A stretch of DNA of 64,000 bases. Source: Sordaria brevicollis. Its lineage: Eukaryota > Ascomycota > Sordariomycetes > Sordariales > Sordariaceae. How positions within the stretch are numbered: the stretch's first letter is position 1; each line of letters begins with the position of its first letter. This document shows, one piece after another, positions 54,398-64,000 of the stretch. The DNA is taken from assembly GCA_033439795.1 (NCBI GenBank), contig JAUTDP010000009.1:682001-746000 (forward strand). The letters are read 5' to 3'. Below the pieces are notes generated by a model. It ran no database searches, was not told where the DNA came from, and saw nothing but the letters and a program-made list of their open reading frames with translations. The position numbers were made by a program, and so were the translations under genes.

Positions 54398-55323
54398 TTC
54401 GATTTTCACTTTCACCCTCTGGCCGCCAAGCAGCGTGCAAGTCAAGCAGCATTTCAAAGCTGTAGATCTCGGCCGTTTTTGTACATTGGACCACCGGCGC
54501 CACCACGCCCATCGCCCAAGGCGACACGAACCTCGCCTTTTAGCAAAGCACACACACTTGTACCGTCTTGGCAGGGAACGATAGCTTTGGTCCACCGAGA
54601 CAACTCACACGGCAACCTTACACCGGACAGACAGCCATCGAGTTCCGCGTACGTATAAGAGGCATTCGGCACGCTCCGCCCCCCGAACTAGATTCGCATC
54701 AGCAGCAGCCGGCCGATTCAACCAACAACTCTCACACACAGGCGGTTCCGGCTACGGAGACGATTCTCAAACAGAGCAACCTTCAAGGTTTGTGTGGGTG
54801 TCCCTGCAGCAAAGCAGCACAAAGTTTGCTGTCAAAGGGTTCGGGATTGGTGATCGGTAACACCGATCCGCTCAAGAGTGAATCCAGGCGCCCAGCTTTT
54901 TGGGACCGCAGCGACGTCGCTTCATTCCTTTTCGCCAGTCTAGCCTCAGGGTTCGTTCCTTGTTGGGGTGAGTGCATAAGGACTGCGCTCGCATTCGGGG
55001 CTTCGGGTTCTCGGCTCCTGACTTCTTTTTGGGGTTTCATTCTTGCATTCATTTAGCACCAGCACCTGCTTCTGATTCTCGTCAGTGTGGTGTGCTGCCC
55101 TGCCCTGTTCTCGTTGCGTACCTGGGTGGCCATTCATTCATCATCAGCAGCCAAAACCCCCCTCCCATCCCACACGGAAAGGAGACCTTGACGTATTCCA
55201 TTCCGGTTCCAAGCCAACCCCGCGGGCCACACCACTTCTTTCACGCAGGTTGCCTGTGCCGCCTGCCCTGCTGGACGCTGCACGCTCCCACCCCTGCTGA
55301 AGAACTCCCAGGAGCTTCCCACA
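54398..55323 (+). promoter_or_regulatory. upstream region of the kinase gene
   Basis: Normal-composition DNA between the transposon end and the proposed start codon. Open frames here (up to 162 codons at 54,568-55,056) overlap frames on the other strand and look incidental. The stretch close to the start is C- and T-rich, as in many fungal leaders. It must hold the kinase promoter and leader; no specific transcription-factor site could be established. The promoter region begins directly at the inactivated pogo-type element. Confidence 0.5.
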
Positions 55324-57690
55324 ATGGCGTCCTCGGTGCTTCCTGCTGCGACTGCGCAGCAGACTTCTCTAGAAGGTACCTATTATCACCCTCCCTCTCG
55401 GCCTTAATCGTGCACATGGCTTCTTTGAAAGGCTACCCTTACTTTCTTTCACTTCATCCCGCCTTTCCTCCTCCTCTTCTTATACTCCCTCGAGTCCTCG
55501 TTTGTCCCTTATCAATACCTCTCCAACATTGCCAGCTTGTGTCATCGCCGCCTAGCTTTCCCCGTCGAGCCATATACTTAAACGTCTACATCTCCAGATC
55601 AACCTCACACCTCACGCTCCGAGCAAATCCCTTCTGGGCCTGAGCCTTTGCCGCGGCAATATTCTACCGACCATTCCAACACGATTCACGAAGAAGGCGA
55701 TGAGACTGAAAGCGACGCTACCAATGAGCCTGTCACGCCTGTGAGCGGCCGCCTGTCCCAGGACTTTCACGAATCCCTCGTTGCGCCCGACGCTCATCCC
55801 AGCGACGAAGACGACGTCATCTACGGATCGATTGTTACGACTGGCAAGCCTCGTGCCTCCTTCTCGGCTGCCTCTGCAATTAGCTCAAAAAGCACCCTCA
55901 ACCTCAACGGCAACTACACCCCTGGTCGTAGGAAGAATTCGATTGCCGAGTCGACTGCCACCACCACCGGTCGCCGATCCAACACTTTCAAACGCGCCAT
56001 GTCCGGCATCTTCAGGCGCACGGCCTCCACGTTGGAGAGATCCGTACCCGGCCTGATGGATCACCACGGGGATAGTGCGGTTCTAGACCCCCATCCTCAC
56101 GACATGACTCAGCCACGAGATATTCCCGGCCGCCGCTTCTCCCTGGCCAGAAGTTCCAACACCACACGGTCAAACACTCCTCCATCGCCTGGTTCGCCGC
56201 TAGAGATGAGCATCATGTCCAAGGAACAAGCATCGAGCCCGACAGTACCAAGTCCTGACGCCTTCCTCGACAAGAAGAAGAGGGCGACGACAGGCTTGGG
56301 CCTCCGATCACGCGCTATCAACTTCATCACCAACAATGCCTCTCATGACGAGACAAAACACCTCCGCCGGCCCCTCCGTCGCCGTGCTAGCAGCTTCGAC
56401 ACGTCAAAACGTGAACATTCGGTAAAATCCAGCGCGGCTCACCCGCAGGTTGAGATGTCAAGAGCGCCTTGGGAGATCCCCGCCCCGACCGGTACCGGAT
56501 TAAAGGCCAGACGGTTGAGCTTGAGTTTGCCCGACGACTTCACCGTCGATGTCGTTGATCTCTTGTCCGAATTCGAGTATCACAATAAGCTTCTCCGACG
56601 CCACGCGACCATCGGAAAGGGTGGATCAGCCAAGGTTACCCTCGTGTCACGGAAGGGACAACCGGACGAGATCTATGCTGTCAAGCAATTCCGAGCAAAG
56701 TCGAGCTCGGAAACAACGGAAGAATACCGCAAGAAGATTCTTTCCGAATATACCGTTTCCAAGAGCCTTCATCACCCCAATATCGTGGAGACAATACGTC
56801 TGTGTACCCACCATGGCCTATATAGCCATGTCATGGAGTATTGCTCCGAGGGCGATCTCTTCTCCCTCGTCCAGAAGAAGTATCTGATGTCAGAAGACAG
56901 GGAGAAGGACCGTCTGTGCTTCTTCAAACAGCTAGTACAGGCTGTCAACTACCTCCACTCGAATGGAATTGCGCATCGCGACATCAAGCTGGAAAATATT
57001 CTGGTTACTTCGGACAGCAAGCTCAAGCTTGCCGATTTTGGCGTTTCGGAAGTGTTTAGCGGCAGACACCCCGGAGAGAGGGAAGCCGGTGGTCAGTGTG
57101 GCCAGGGTATGGGAGAGGTACGTCGCTGTGCTGGAGGTTACCTGGGCAGCTTGCCATATGTGCCCCCTGAGATTCTGGAAAAGGTCTCCGACTATGACCC
57201 ACGCGCCGTTGACGTTTGGGGCGTTGCTGTCTGCATGCTTGCCATGACGTTTGGCGGCTCCATCTGGAACCAGGCGACTCTGACTCCGTCCGACGGTTCC
57301 AAGCCTGATGTCTGCTACGTCCAGCTAGCAGAAGGCTGGAGAAAGTGGAACGCGAAACACGCTGGTCAGACTGATGCAGTCCCAGCCGACACCGACATGC
57401 CACGCGCAAAGTTTATGGACTTTGCCGTTACCCACAACGGACTTCGTCGCCTTTTGCTCCAGATGCTCAACCCGAATCCCGACAAGCGCATTTCGATTAC
57501 CGACGTCTTCAACAGCAGATTCGTCAAGAACATCGAGTGCTGCCAGCTTGAAAGCTACGAGGATCCGACCAAGTCTATCGATGCCTCCAAGAAGGGATGC
57601 TTCGGAAAAGGCGCCCCGCAGAAGATTTTCTGTCATAACCACCTGCCCCCCAAGGGACATCATGTTGCTGCTGTCATTGGCAGAACTTAA
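55324..57690 (+). CDS. HAL4/SAT4-type serine/threonine protein kinase
   Basis: Two-exon model: 55,324-55,375 and 55,598-57,690, giving 714 residues. The kinase domain (about residues 350-665) is complete: glycine loop IGKGGSAKV from residue 356, ATP-binding Lys380 (YAVKQF), catalytic HRD with Asp479 (HRDIKLEN), DFG Asp497, and PPE Glu542 in place of APE. The C-terminus HNHLPPKGHHVAAVIGRT and the DPRAVDVWGVAVCMLAMTFGG block fit the fungal Hal4/Sat4-Hal5-Npr1 family, which regulates potassium and nutrient transporters at the plasma membrane in yeast. Residues 1-340 are Ser/Thr/Arg-rich and probably disordered, as usual in the family. The large frame alone has no ATG upstream: it is open back to 55,582, and its first in-frame ATG is at 55,999, so the spliced start with its ACAATGG context is preferred. 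The kinase identity is certain; the first exon is likely. Confidence 0.93.
55376..55597 (+). other. predicted intron 1 of the kinase gene
   Basis: 222 bp, starting GTACCT and ending CTCCAG. Exon 1 ends with one base of a codon (G), and exon 2 begins AT, giving GAT and then the long kinase frame without a shift. The frame before it has a stop at 55,579-55,581, which an unspliced reading would meet. The donor is not the preferred GTAAGT type, and no perfect branch site (CTAAC-like) is visible before the acceptor, so the exact borders could differ. Confidence 0.6.
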
Positions 57691-58893
57691 ATGAGTCACT
57701 GGTGTTGTGACTCATGATTATCTAATTACGACTAATTTCCTCACTTTCGTCGACACCCTACGAACAATCATGGCCAAGATGCAACATTTGCTCTTTTCTG
57801 TTCGTTCTACATTGCCCTTACCGGAGTCGAGTACAGCTCAGTTAATGGGCGCCCCCGGTATTTGATAAAGGGAGATTCTTTGAACATTCATCATCTGGGC
57901 CTAGGAGAAGGTTCTATACATATGGGCGTTTATGGGATACAAACCAGCTATGTGCTGTTAGTGGGAATGTTTAGTATCATCGGTTTTGGTTTTTGGGCAT
58001 GGCGGTTTTCTGTTGACTTGGCAGTTTGGAAGGGCATCAAAGAGGGAATGGGGCTTGAGCGGTGCATCTTTGAAGTGGGCACCACCTAGATGGATTATTA
58101 TCGAGGCAGCAGGCACATAGCATTATTCATTGATGGAAAAGCAGGCAGAGACAGGTCCTTGATTGTGTTTTTTAAGCGTCGTTCGCTATGGAGCAATCCT
58201 AGTGTAAGCTGTGAGAAGGAGACCAAGCAGCAGGTAAGATAAAAGTTCAGATATCCAAATACACCCTCTGCATTTACCCTATAAATCTCTCACCTTTTCT
58301 ACAACCATAACAGGAAAGTGGATGGGAGTGCCAAAAGCCAAGGAATTCGAATTATCTGACATTACTATGATGCCGATGCTTGCTCGTGACTTGTGACGCT
58401 GTTCACCAACCCGGTTACCGATCTGATCCGATATGATGCGTGGAACCACGGGCACAGCGTAGCAATACGTGGAGGGCTCGTCAAAGATTGATGTGTGTCT
58501 TGATTGATGAACTGTCTAGGTCGGGCGTCAATGTTGACGACCCGTTGGCTTCTATCTATAGTGGATGCTTTGCATGTTGACGCCTGCCACGCATTGACTG
58601 CGCGTGTACGGCAGCGTCAACCCATGTACTATGGAAGCCTAGTGTGTAGCGGGGAAACTCCCGCGTCACGATACCTATCTTACCCAGTCAAGATACCTAC
58701 CGTAGGTAATAGGATGCAACTATTCATTCACATTTTGCTTCTAGTCTCGCCAGCCTCCCACATCTCTAGCTCTAGGTACGTCAATCTCGAATCCGTGTCG
58801 GCTCACAAGTCGAATGGCCCCCATTGAGCTGCGCAGTCATGCACATGCCTCTCCGCTTACTTACTTAGTAGGTAACATATTATGCCTTAGTTC
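57691..58893. other. downstream region of the kinase gene
   Basis: Probably the 3' untranslated region followed by intergenic DNA. A 75-codon frame (57,862-58,089) begins without an ATG. It contains a hydrophobic stretch but has no recognised features, and I regard it as incidental. Another frame at 58,504-58,827 is equally unsupported. Confidence 0.45.
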
Positions 58894-58895
58894 TA

Positions 58896-59198
58896 CCGTA
58901 TAATTTCGGGGGATCCGGATTCCAGGTCAGGCATATACACCTGGTCTCCAGCTGGAAGAAATATGGCTTAGTTAGCATATCGGCGCATGTCATGCTCTTT
59001 GCAACTGCCACATTGTTAGGATAAGGTACCTACGCCTAATCCGCTAGGAATCGATAACTTGCGTATACTTTGCGTGGTATTTGCACGGCAGAAAGCAAAA
59101 TTCATGAGGTATAACAGGCAGAATCTGGCGCCCTTTTCCATCTGGGGGCGGCCTGTATCGGTCTGACCTGGAATCCGGATCCCCCGAAATTATACGGT
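58896..59198. mobile_element. 303-bp MITE-like element, TA target site
   Basis: Perfect 35-bp terminal inverted repeats begin CCGTATAATTTCGGGGGATC and continue CGGATTCCAGGTCAG. TA lies on each side (58,894-58,895 and 59,199-59,200). There is no coding frame. Like the element at 37,881-38,202 it starts with CCGTA and has TA borders, but the rest of the ends differ, so they are related in type and not copies of each other. Confidence 0.9.
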
Positions 59199-61086
59199 AG
59201 CTCTGTTCCCGATTTGACCCGGCAGGGTGGGTGGTGTTGGTCGTCTGTTCACTCTTTTCTGGAAGCACAGCATCCCAAGTCAAGCTTCTCTTATCCAGCG
59301 AGGGGAAGTTTCTTCGTTGGCACACCCGTTCGCCCGTTGTGGACGGCTGGGCGCGGGGTGGAAGAGGTTGGAAATTGAGAGTGCAGTTCACTCTGTAGTT
59401 GTATGTACGTGGTTCGAAAACGGGACAAATCGCGATCCCATGGAAGTCTCAAGAGAGGTTGATGGGAGTAGGATAGACAGACTTGGCGAGCTTCTGGGGT
59501 AGTATCATGAGTGCATGCCTGTAAAGGTGCAGGTTAGATAGAGTAACCTCTCTGCACCCTGCCCATGTTCACACGCAATGTATAGTCATCAGACAGTTCA
59601 ACTGCCGTGGACATCAGTTCTCTCCATGCGATGTGCGCATATGAAGTTGAGACTTCTTTTAGTTACTATCGATACATGTAGAGCGTGCAGTTTACAACAA
59701 AATCACCTCTCATTCACTCAAACGCCGCAGGCCAAGAAAGCAACTTGGACGCTCAAGGAAGGTCGAAATGCAACTGTTTGGCACCAAAACCATTGGATCG
59801 TTCTGAAGCCCAACATGTCTTGGCCCTTTGCAGTCGGTGTCAATGTCTGATGCTAACAGTTTTGATTTCTCATGCCAATGCTTTCGGGCGGCATATGTTA
59901 GGTAAACCATGGGGATATGGTACCTTACCTTCGTCAAATGTTGGTTCTCTTACGACATCCGTCATTATGATCAACAAAGCACCATCGATGCCTTTCATGA
60001 CTGCCCGTTCCTGGACTCTTGGTTTAGCATAGTGAGAACTTTCGTAACCGGTGACACCGGTCTTGAAGTTTTGCTGAGGGTTTCATCGACTTGAGGTTGT
60101 CAATCACTTACCCACCTACCAGTCCTTTCTACACCCAACCCGCCATCCATCCATCCATCTTCATCCACCGATGGCCTCATATGGCTGACAACCCGCCTGC
60201 CCGCTTGCCCAGAAAATCGTCATTTTTCTCCTCCTCCTCTCGTCCGCCCTCCCGCTCGCCCGTGTCATCATCTTCAATTCACCCTAGGCCTCGACAATGA
60301 CCCCTCCAACTGCAACCGCGAACGATAGAACCCCCAAGTTCACCTTCCCTGAAGCCTTCCATGCATATGCCATCCCACCACACGCCATTGTCTTGGCGGG
60401 GGGTGGGTAGGACAAAACCGATGTTGATTGATTTCAGGTTCTGTCATCACCGTATCGACGGGACCCAGGAACGACGGTAGCTGAGAAGCAGAACCACACC
60501 AGGTTTCGCAGGCGGCGGGCCAGGATTCAAACGGTTGGACTGCTCTGGAAGCTGAGCGGCGGGGGGTGTATAAGTGGTGTGGCTGCCGTTTTCTATCATT
60601 TGTTTTTCTCATACAGGTTGAGGTGCTGACATCGATTCAAGAGCAGATGACTTTTGTATGACCGGCCGGTCGGCCGGCCCCGGGTTACCTGAACTTGAAG
60701 CTGAGGGTGGTGGTGTGTTGAGTGCCACACTGAAGTGCAATGCGGTTAAGTTCACTCAGCGTCGGTCGATCGCGTACGGTGTGAGTGATTCCCAAACACG
60801 ATTCCCAAACATGATTCGTTCACTCACCAAGTGCACTCGGCTCCCGGCTGGTCCCAGACGGAAGGAGCGACTGTTACATGGAGGCGGGATTTTGAAATCC
60901 GCCGACTTCAATTGCTCCCGGGCGTGTTCCTCACGGGCAGTCTTCCGCCGGCCGGCCGCAATCCGCGGCGAGTTCGGGTCCAGCAGCCTTCGGGTGCCGT
61001 GGAGATGAGTCGACGGGATCAGTTCCCGTCAGTTGCTTCCACTGCTCGCTCCCCGGCCGCCGACGAACTCGTCAAGAAGTCGAACT

Positions 61087-61130
61087 CACTGCACTGCAGT
61101 CCGTCTGCGCAGTGCAGTGCAGTGCAGTGT
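61087..61130. repeat. CACTGCA/TGCAGTG inverted array
   Basis: CACTGCACTGCAG is followed after a short spacer by GCAGTGCAGTGCAGTG, its inverted counterpart with one extra 5-bp unit. Another CACTGCACTGCA lies at about 61,175-61,187. The array can fold into a hairpin and could be a multi-site binding region or a simple repeat. Confidence 0.8.
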
Positions 61131-62215
61131 TGGCCGCCCGGCTCGCTGCCGTTGGTGCCCGGCCGTGCAAGGGCACTGCACTGCATTCATCGATCACTCA
61201 GCTGCTGCAATCCGTTTGCAAAGAACTTGACGGAAGGGCAAGAGCTTCCGTCGGTCGCGATCGACCTTCACATTTCAAGTTCACCCCAGGCGGGTCCTCC
61301 ACAACATCGCGACTTCCATCCCGGAACTTCACTTCTCACTCAGAGGTACGACTACCTCTAGGTACCGACCTAGGTAGGTACACCGGCGGCTGCATATCCC
61401 CACTGCACGATTTGCCAGAGCAGACGGGACCTTGCGGGTTTTCTGTCGCAAACCGTTGTGTGCTTCACGCAGTTCTAACGGCGGAGTAACCGTTCTTTCC
61501 AAGAAACGTGAACCGTTTGTGCCTTCCACTTCCTTCCAGCACTTGACCTCCCCGAAAACCCCAGCCACAGCACAACAAGAGTGGAAGGAGCGAGCGTCCA
61601 GCCACTGAAGAGGAACAGACGGGATGTACCTCTGTTAGTGAGGCCCAACCTTGATTATGTGAAATCCCATCGCTCTACTACCCCTTCTAACAGATTCTAC
61701 GAGGGTGTACAGGTAGTGTACCTAGAGTTTTGTATGATATACGGGATGCAGTGTCATATCGTTCTGTTCTAGATGAAGAACGTCCGTCCAGTTAGTTGGT
61801 TCAGCACATCTACAACACCCTGCACTTTAACGGACGGAGGACTTATGGTGCAGTGGACAGACGACGCAAACTTCAGTTTGCCATCTGGTAGAGGTATTCG
61901 TGAACTCGGGAAATCAACTGAGAAATGGGTGTCTTCAGTCAACGAACCGGACGGAGCCGAGTGTCGGTTCACGGCGTGGTGTGCACACCAAGCACTTTCA
62001 GTCCGAGTCGCTCGCATAAACTACCGGGGCACTCAGCTCACGAAAAGTGATAGCTCGTCTTTTCCAGGTTCCTTTCGCCGTCATTCGTCCGAGTCCTTCG
62101 AGAAGAATCATGTTAAACGCAACCGTTGCACTCAGTGTTCGAGGCATGAACCTTCCCGGGCTTCTTACCTCGGTCTTTTTCGTTAATCTGACTTCCGTTC
62201 TTTCCTTGAATGCCC

Positions 62216-62250
62216 ATGTGGTGTGGTTTGGTGTGGTGTGGTGTGTGAGA
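62216..62250 (+). repeat. GT-rich simple repeat
   Basis: A GTGGT/GTGTGG-type low-complexity run (GTGGTGTGGTTTGGTGTGGT and onward). No function is implied. Confidence 0.8.
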
Positions 62251-63428
62251 GTGATGGATTTGATCAAGTCTGGGCCCAGCCTGCGCGGCGAGGCGTGGAT
62301 AAGGTATGTGGCAACATGAAGAGGCGGGACGGAATTGTAAGTGCCGAGCACAGGTGTACACTCGAGTCCATGCTCGGAGAGGGTACTTCGATGGTACACT
62401 GCCATGTGTTTGTCGTGGTTCGCGGTTGTTAGAGGTAAGGTAGTTTCGGTCGATGCCGAAGGTGGTTGCTACCTCACCGCGGTGTACGTCCGTCCGATGA
62501 TGAGTTGCCTCGCGTTGGGAGAAAACTCGGGAATAACTTCATCCTTACCCGCATCACGATACACTCACGAGACATACCAAGTGGAACCTATCTACTTCTA
62601 CCTCTACCTCTCGATAGGTAGGCAATTCGCTTCCTCGGCCATTCTTCAGAGGTATTGTCCCGACATGATTTAACTTGAGCGCTCCTGGTTCCTTGGGCCC
62701 AACCTCATAGACGGACCCATTGGTATGTCTTCCACAAAACCCCCGTCTACAGGGCCTCTTAATAGAGAACATGATAATCATGACGGATACTTCACCAGTG
62801 ATGCCATGTTCAGACCTTCTATCTCTTCCAAAAACATCATGATCTCGACCTCTGTCAAGTCAACGGGGCGCAACAGATCATATATCACTTCTCATCTGGG
62901 AAGGGAATGACAAGGGAATATATCCGGGACTGAGTGGGTGATCAATATACCTCTAGAACCGGGGTCTTGTTCTGTTGCTTTCATCTGACCAGAAGCAACA
63001 TGATTGTGGTGACTGTGGCAGGTAAGCTGTGCACAGATGTGTTCCTTGGTATGATGGATCTCGCTATATCGTATTAGGGTCACGGTCAGCTAGGCAACTT
63101 GAAAGTGGTAAGGAAGCACCTGGTTGAAGGTTGAGACGGGGCATTCGGAAATGCGCAGATAGCAACGGAAGAGCAGCAGTACCTCTAGGCCGCGGCTCGA
63201 CAAGACAGCGGCGAGGAAGTTATGCCACAGAAATAGTCCAGAACAGGCCATCTGGAGGTACCCGGTACCCATCAGACCGAATAGGACAGCGCAAGCTTTC
63301 CAATATCTAAGTTTGTTTGGAAGATGCTATGTTTGTCTAACTAAACCTGCCTGTAATGACCAACTTTTTTACTTCTTCTGGAATCACAACGTTCTTATCC
63401 TTCCCAACGACAACAGCCTGTCTGTCGA

Positions 63429-63854
63429 TTAGCAGCCGCGTCCAGAGGACCATTTAAACCCCCTCAAAGCTTCTCCCTCTCTTCCTCGTACCACTTCACC
63501 GACTCTACAGTCCCATGCCCCTCTTCTTTCGTTTGAAGGATGCCTTCCTAACGCTATGAGTTGCCGCACGTCGGTGGGAAGAATAACGCATGGATTACAG
63601 AACCCAGCTTGTCCAACATCTTTCTCTTCCACGAACAGCAAACTGAACCATGGAAAGCGCTTGATCCAGTAAATCATTAACCCAAAGAGCACCGTATCAT
63701 TTATCAAAACGGCAAACGACAAACTCGCATTCCATGCTTTCAGCCAAAATGATAATCGATAGCCATGCCAGTAAAAAAGCAGACCCAGCTGCCCTGCTAG
63801 TAGTTGGAGACCGGGGCAACTCCAAACCCACCGGCGTTGCGATGATGCGGCCAT
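63429..63854 (-). CDS. possible small membrane protein, hypothetical
   Basis: The open frame has 141 codons and an ATG in a good context (AAAATGGCC on the minus strand). The first half has two hydrophobic stretches (about residues 17-37 and 45-75, with many Trp, Leu and Phe), suggesting a small membrane protein. The last 50 residues look random. In another frame the 84 bases 63,547-63,464 encode a tidy C-terminus-like peptide (KEEGHGTVESVKWYEEEREK), directly preceded by a TTAG that could be a splice acceptor. The true gene may therefore be spliced differently. No family was recognised. A non-coding explanation is possible. Confidence 0.28.
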   Translation of the reverse strand: MAASSQRRWVWSCPGLQLLAGQLGLLFYWHGYRLSFWLKAWNASLSFAVLINDTVLFGLMIYWIKRFPWFSLLFVEEKDVGQAGFCNPCVILPTDVRQLIALGRHPSNERRGAWDCRVGEVVRGREGEALRGFKWSSGRGC

Positions 63855-64000
63855 TTTATACGTGCCTTGTCACTGCGGGCGTTCGTTCGAGCAACGGTTT
63901 CATCGTCGGCACAGCACTCAAGTTTGCGGCATGGGTTCCTAACAGCGCCTTGACTGACAGAAAACAGATTTGGTGTATGACGTGGTATAGGGGGTATAAA

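Larger units (their letters stand above)
59201..63420. other. intergenic-looking DNA
   Basis: Normal composition. There are several frames of 90-176 codons on both strands (for example 60,831-61,361 plus, 61,773-62,186 plus and 61,998-62,405 minus), but they overlap each other and show no family features. Pyrimidine-rich, promoter-like sequence is found at 60,110-60,300, ahead of a well-placed ATG at 60,297 that opens only 37 codons. Repeats at 61,087-61,130 and 62,216-62,250 are listed separately. Confidence 0.4.

Noticed and set aside
54972..55643. 223-codon frame upstream of and overlapping the kinase
   Set aside because: It runs through the C/T-rich leader and predicted intron and overlaps the kinase in another frame; its Pro/Ser/Leu/Cys-rich content reflects the pyrimidine bias.
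60297..60410. 37-codon frame after a pyrimidine-rich leader (ATG at 60,297)
   Set aside because: The start context is good, but no intron of acceptable length links it to the open stretch after 60,440, and no family is recognised.
61773..62186. 137-codon plus-strand frame
   Set aside because: It is overlapped by a 135-codon frame on the other strand, and neither shows any features.

Overview
The window looks like chromosomal DNA of a filamentous ascomycete (Pezizomycotina). Two blocks (1 to about 33,690 and 51,239-54,395) are extremely AT-rich. They are almost free of the dinucleotides CA and TG but keep CG, which is the footprint of repeat-induced point mutation (RIP, CpA to TpA). The rest has ordinary composition. 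The one clear gene has a short intron, no operon-like neighbours and a Kozak-type start. The species cannot be told from the sequence.

Layout. 1-28,130 is a giant imperfect palindrome. A left arm (1-11,895) returns as its reverse complement at about 15,826-28,130, around a 3.9-kb centre. The arms and centre still hold long RIP-killed reading frames in which nearly every stop is TAA or TAG, as expected from mutated Gln and Trp codons. The inner ends of the arms (about 11,690-12,130 and 15,690-16,030) escaped RIP. A 429-bp MITE-like element (25,402-25,830) sits in the right arm only; the left arm preserves the empty site. 28,130-33,690 is more RIP-mutated coding-like DNA, ending at a scarcely mutated copy of the sequence found at the inner end of each arm.

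33,700-51,236 has normal composition but I find no convincing gene in 17.5 kb. It holds two MITE-like elements with TA target duplications (37,881-38,202 and 48,757-49,114). 51,239-54,395 is one RIP-inactivated pogo-type transposon: 30-bp terminal inverted repeats, TA duplication and a recognisable relic of the transposase.

54,398-64,000 is ordinary euchromatin. Its one certain gene is a HAL4/SAT4-type serine/threonine kinase (exons 55,324-55,375 and 55,598-57,690). It is followed by a fourth MITE-like element (58,896-59,198) and, near the right edge, a doubtful minus-strand gene around 63,429-63,854. The rest there is intergenic as far as I can see. The picture is a transposon graveyard beside a housekeeping-type kinase; only the kinase has a readable cellular role (nutrient/ion transporter regulation in its family).
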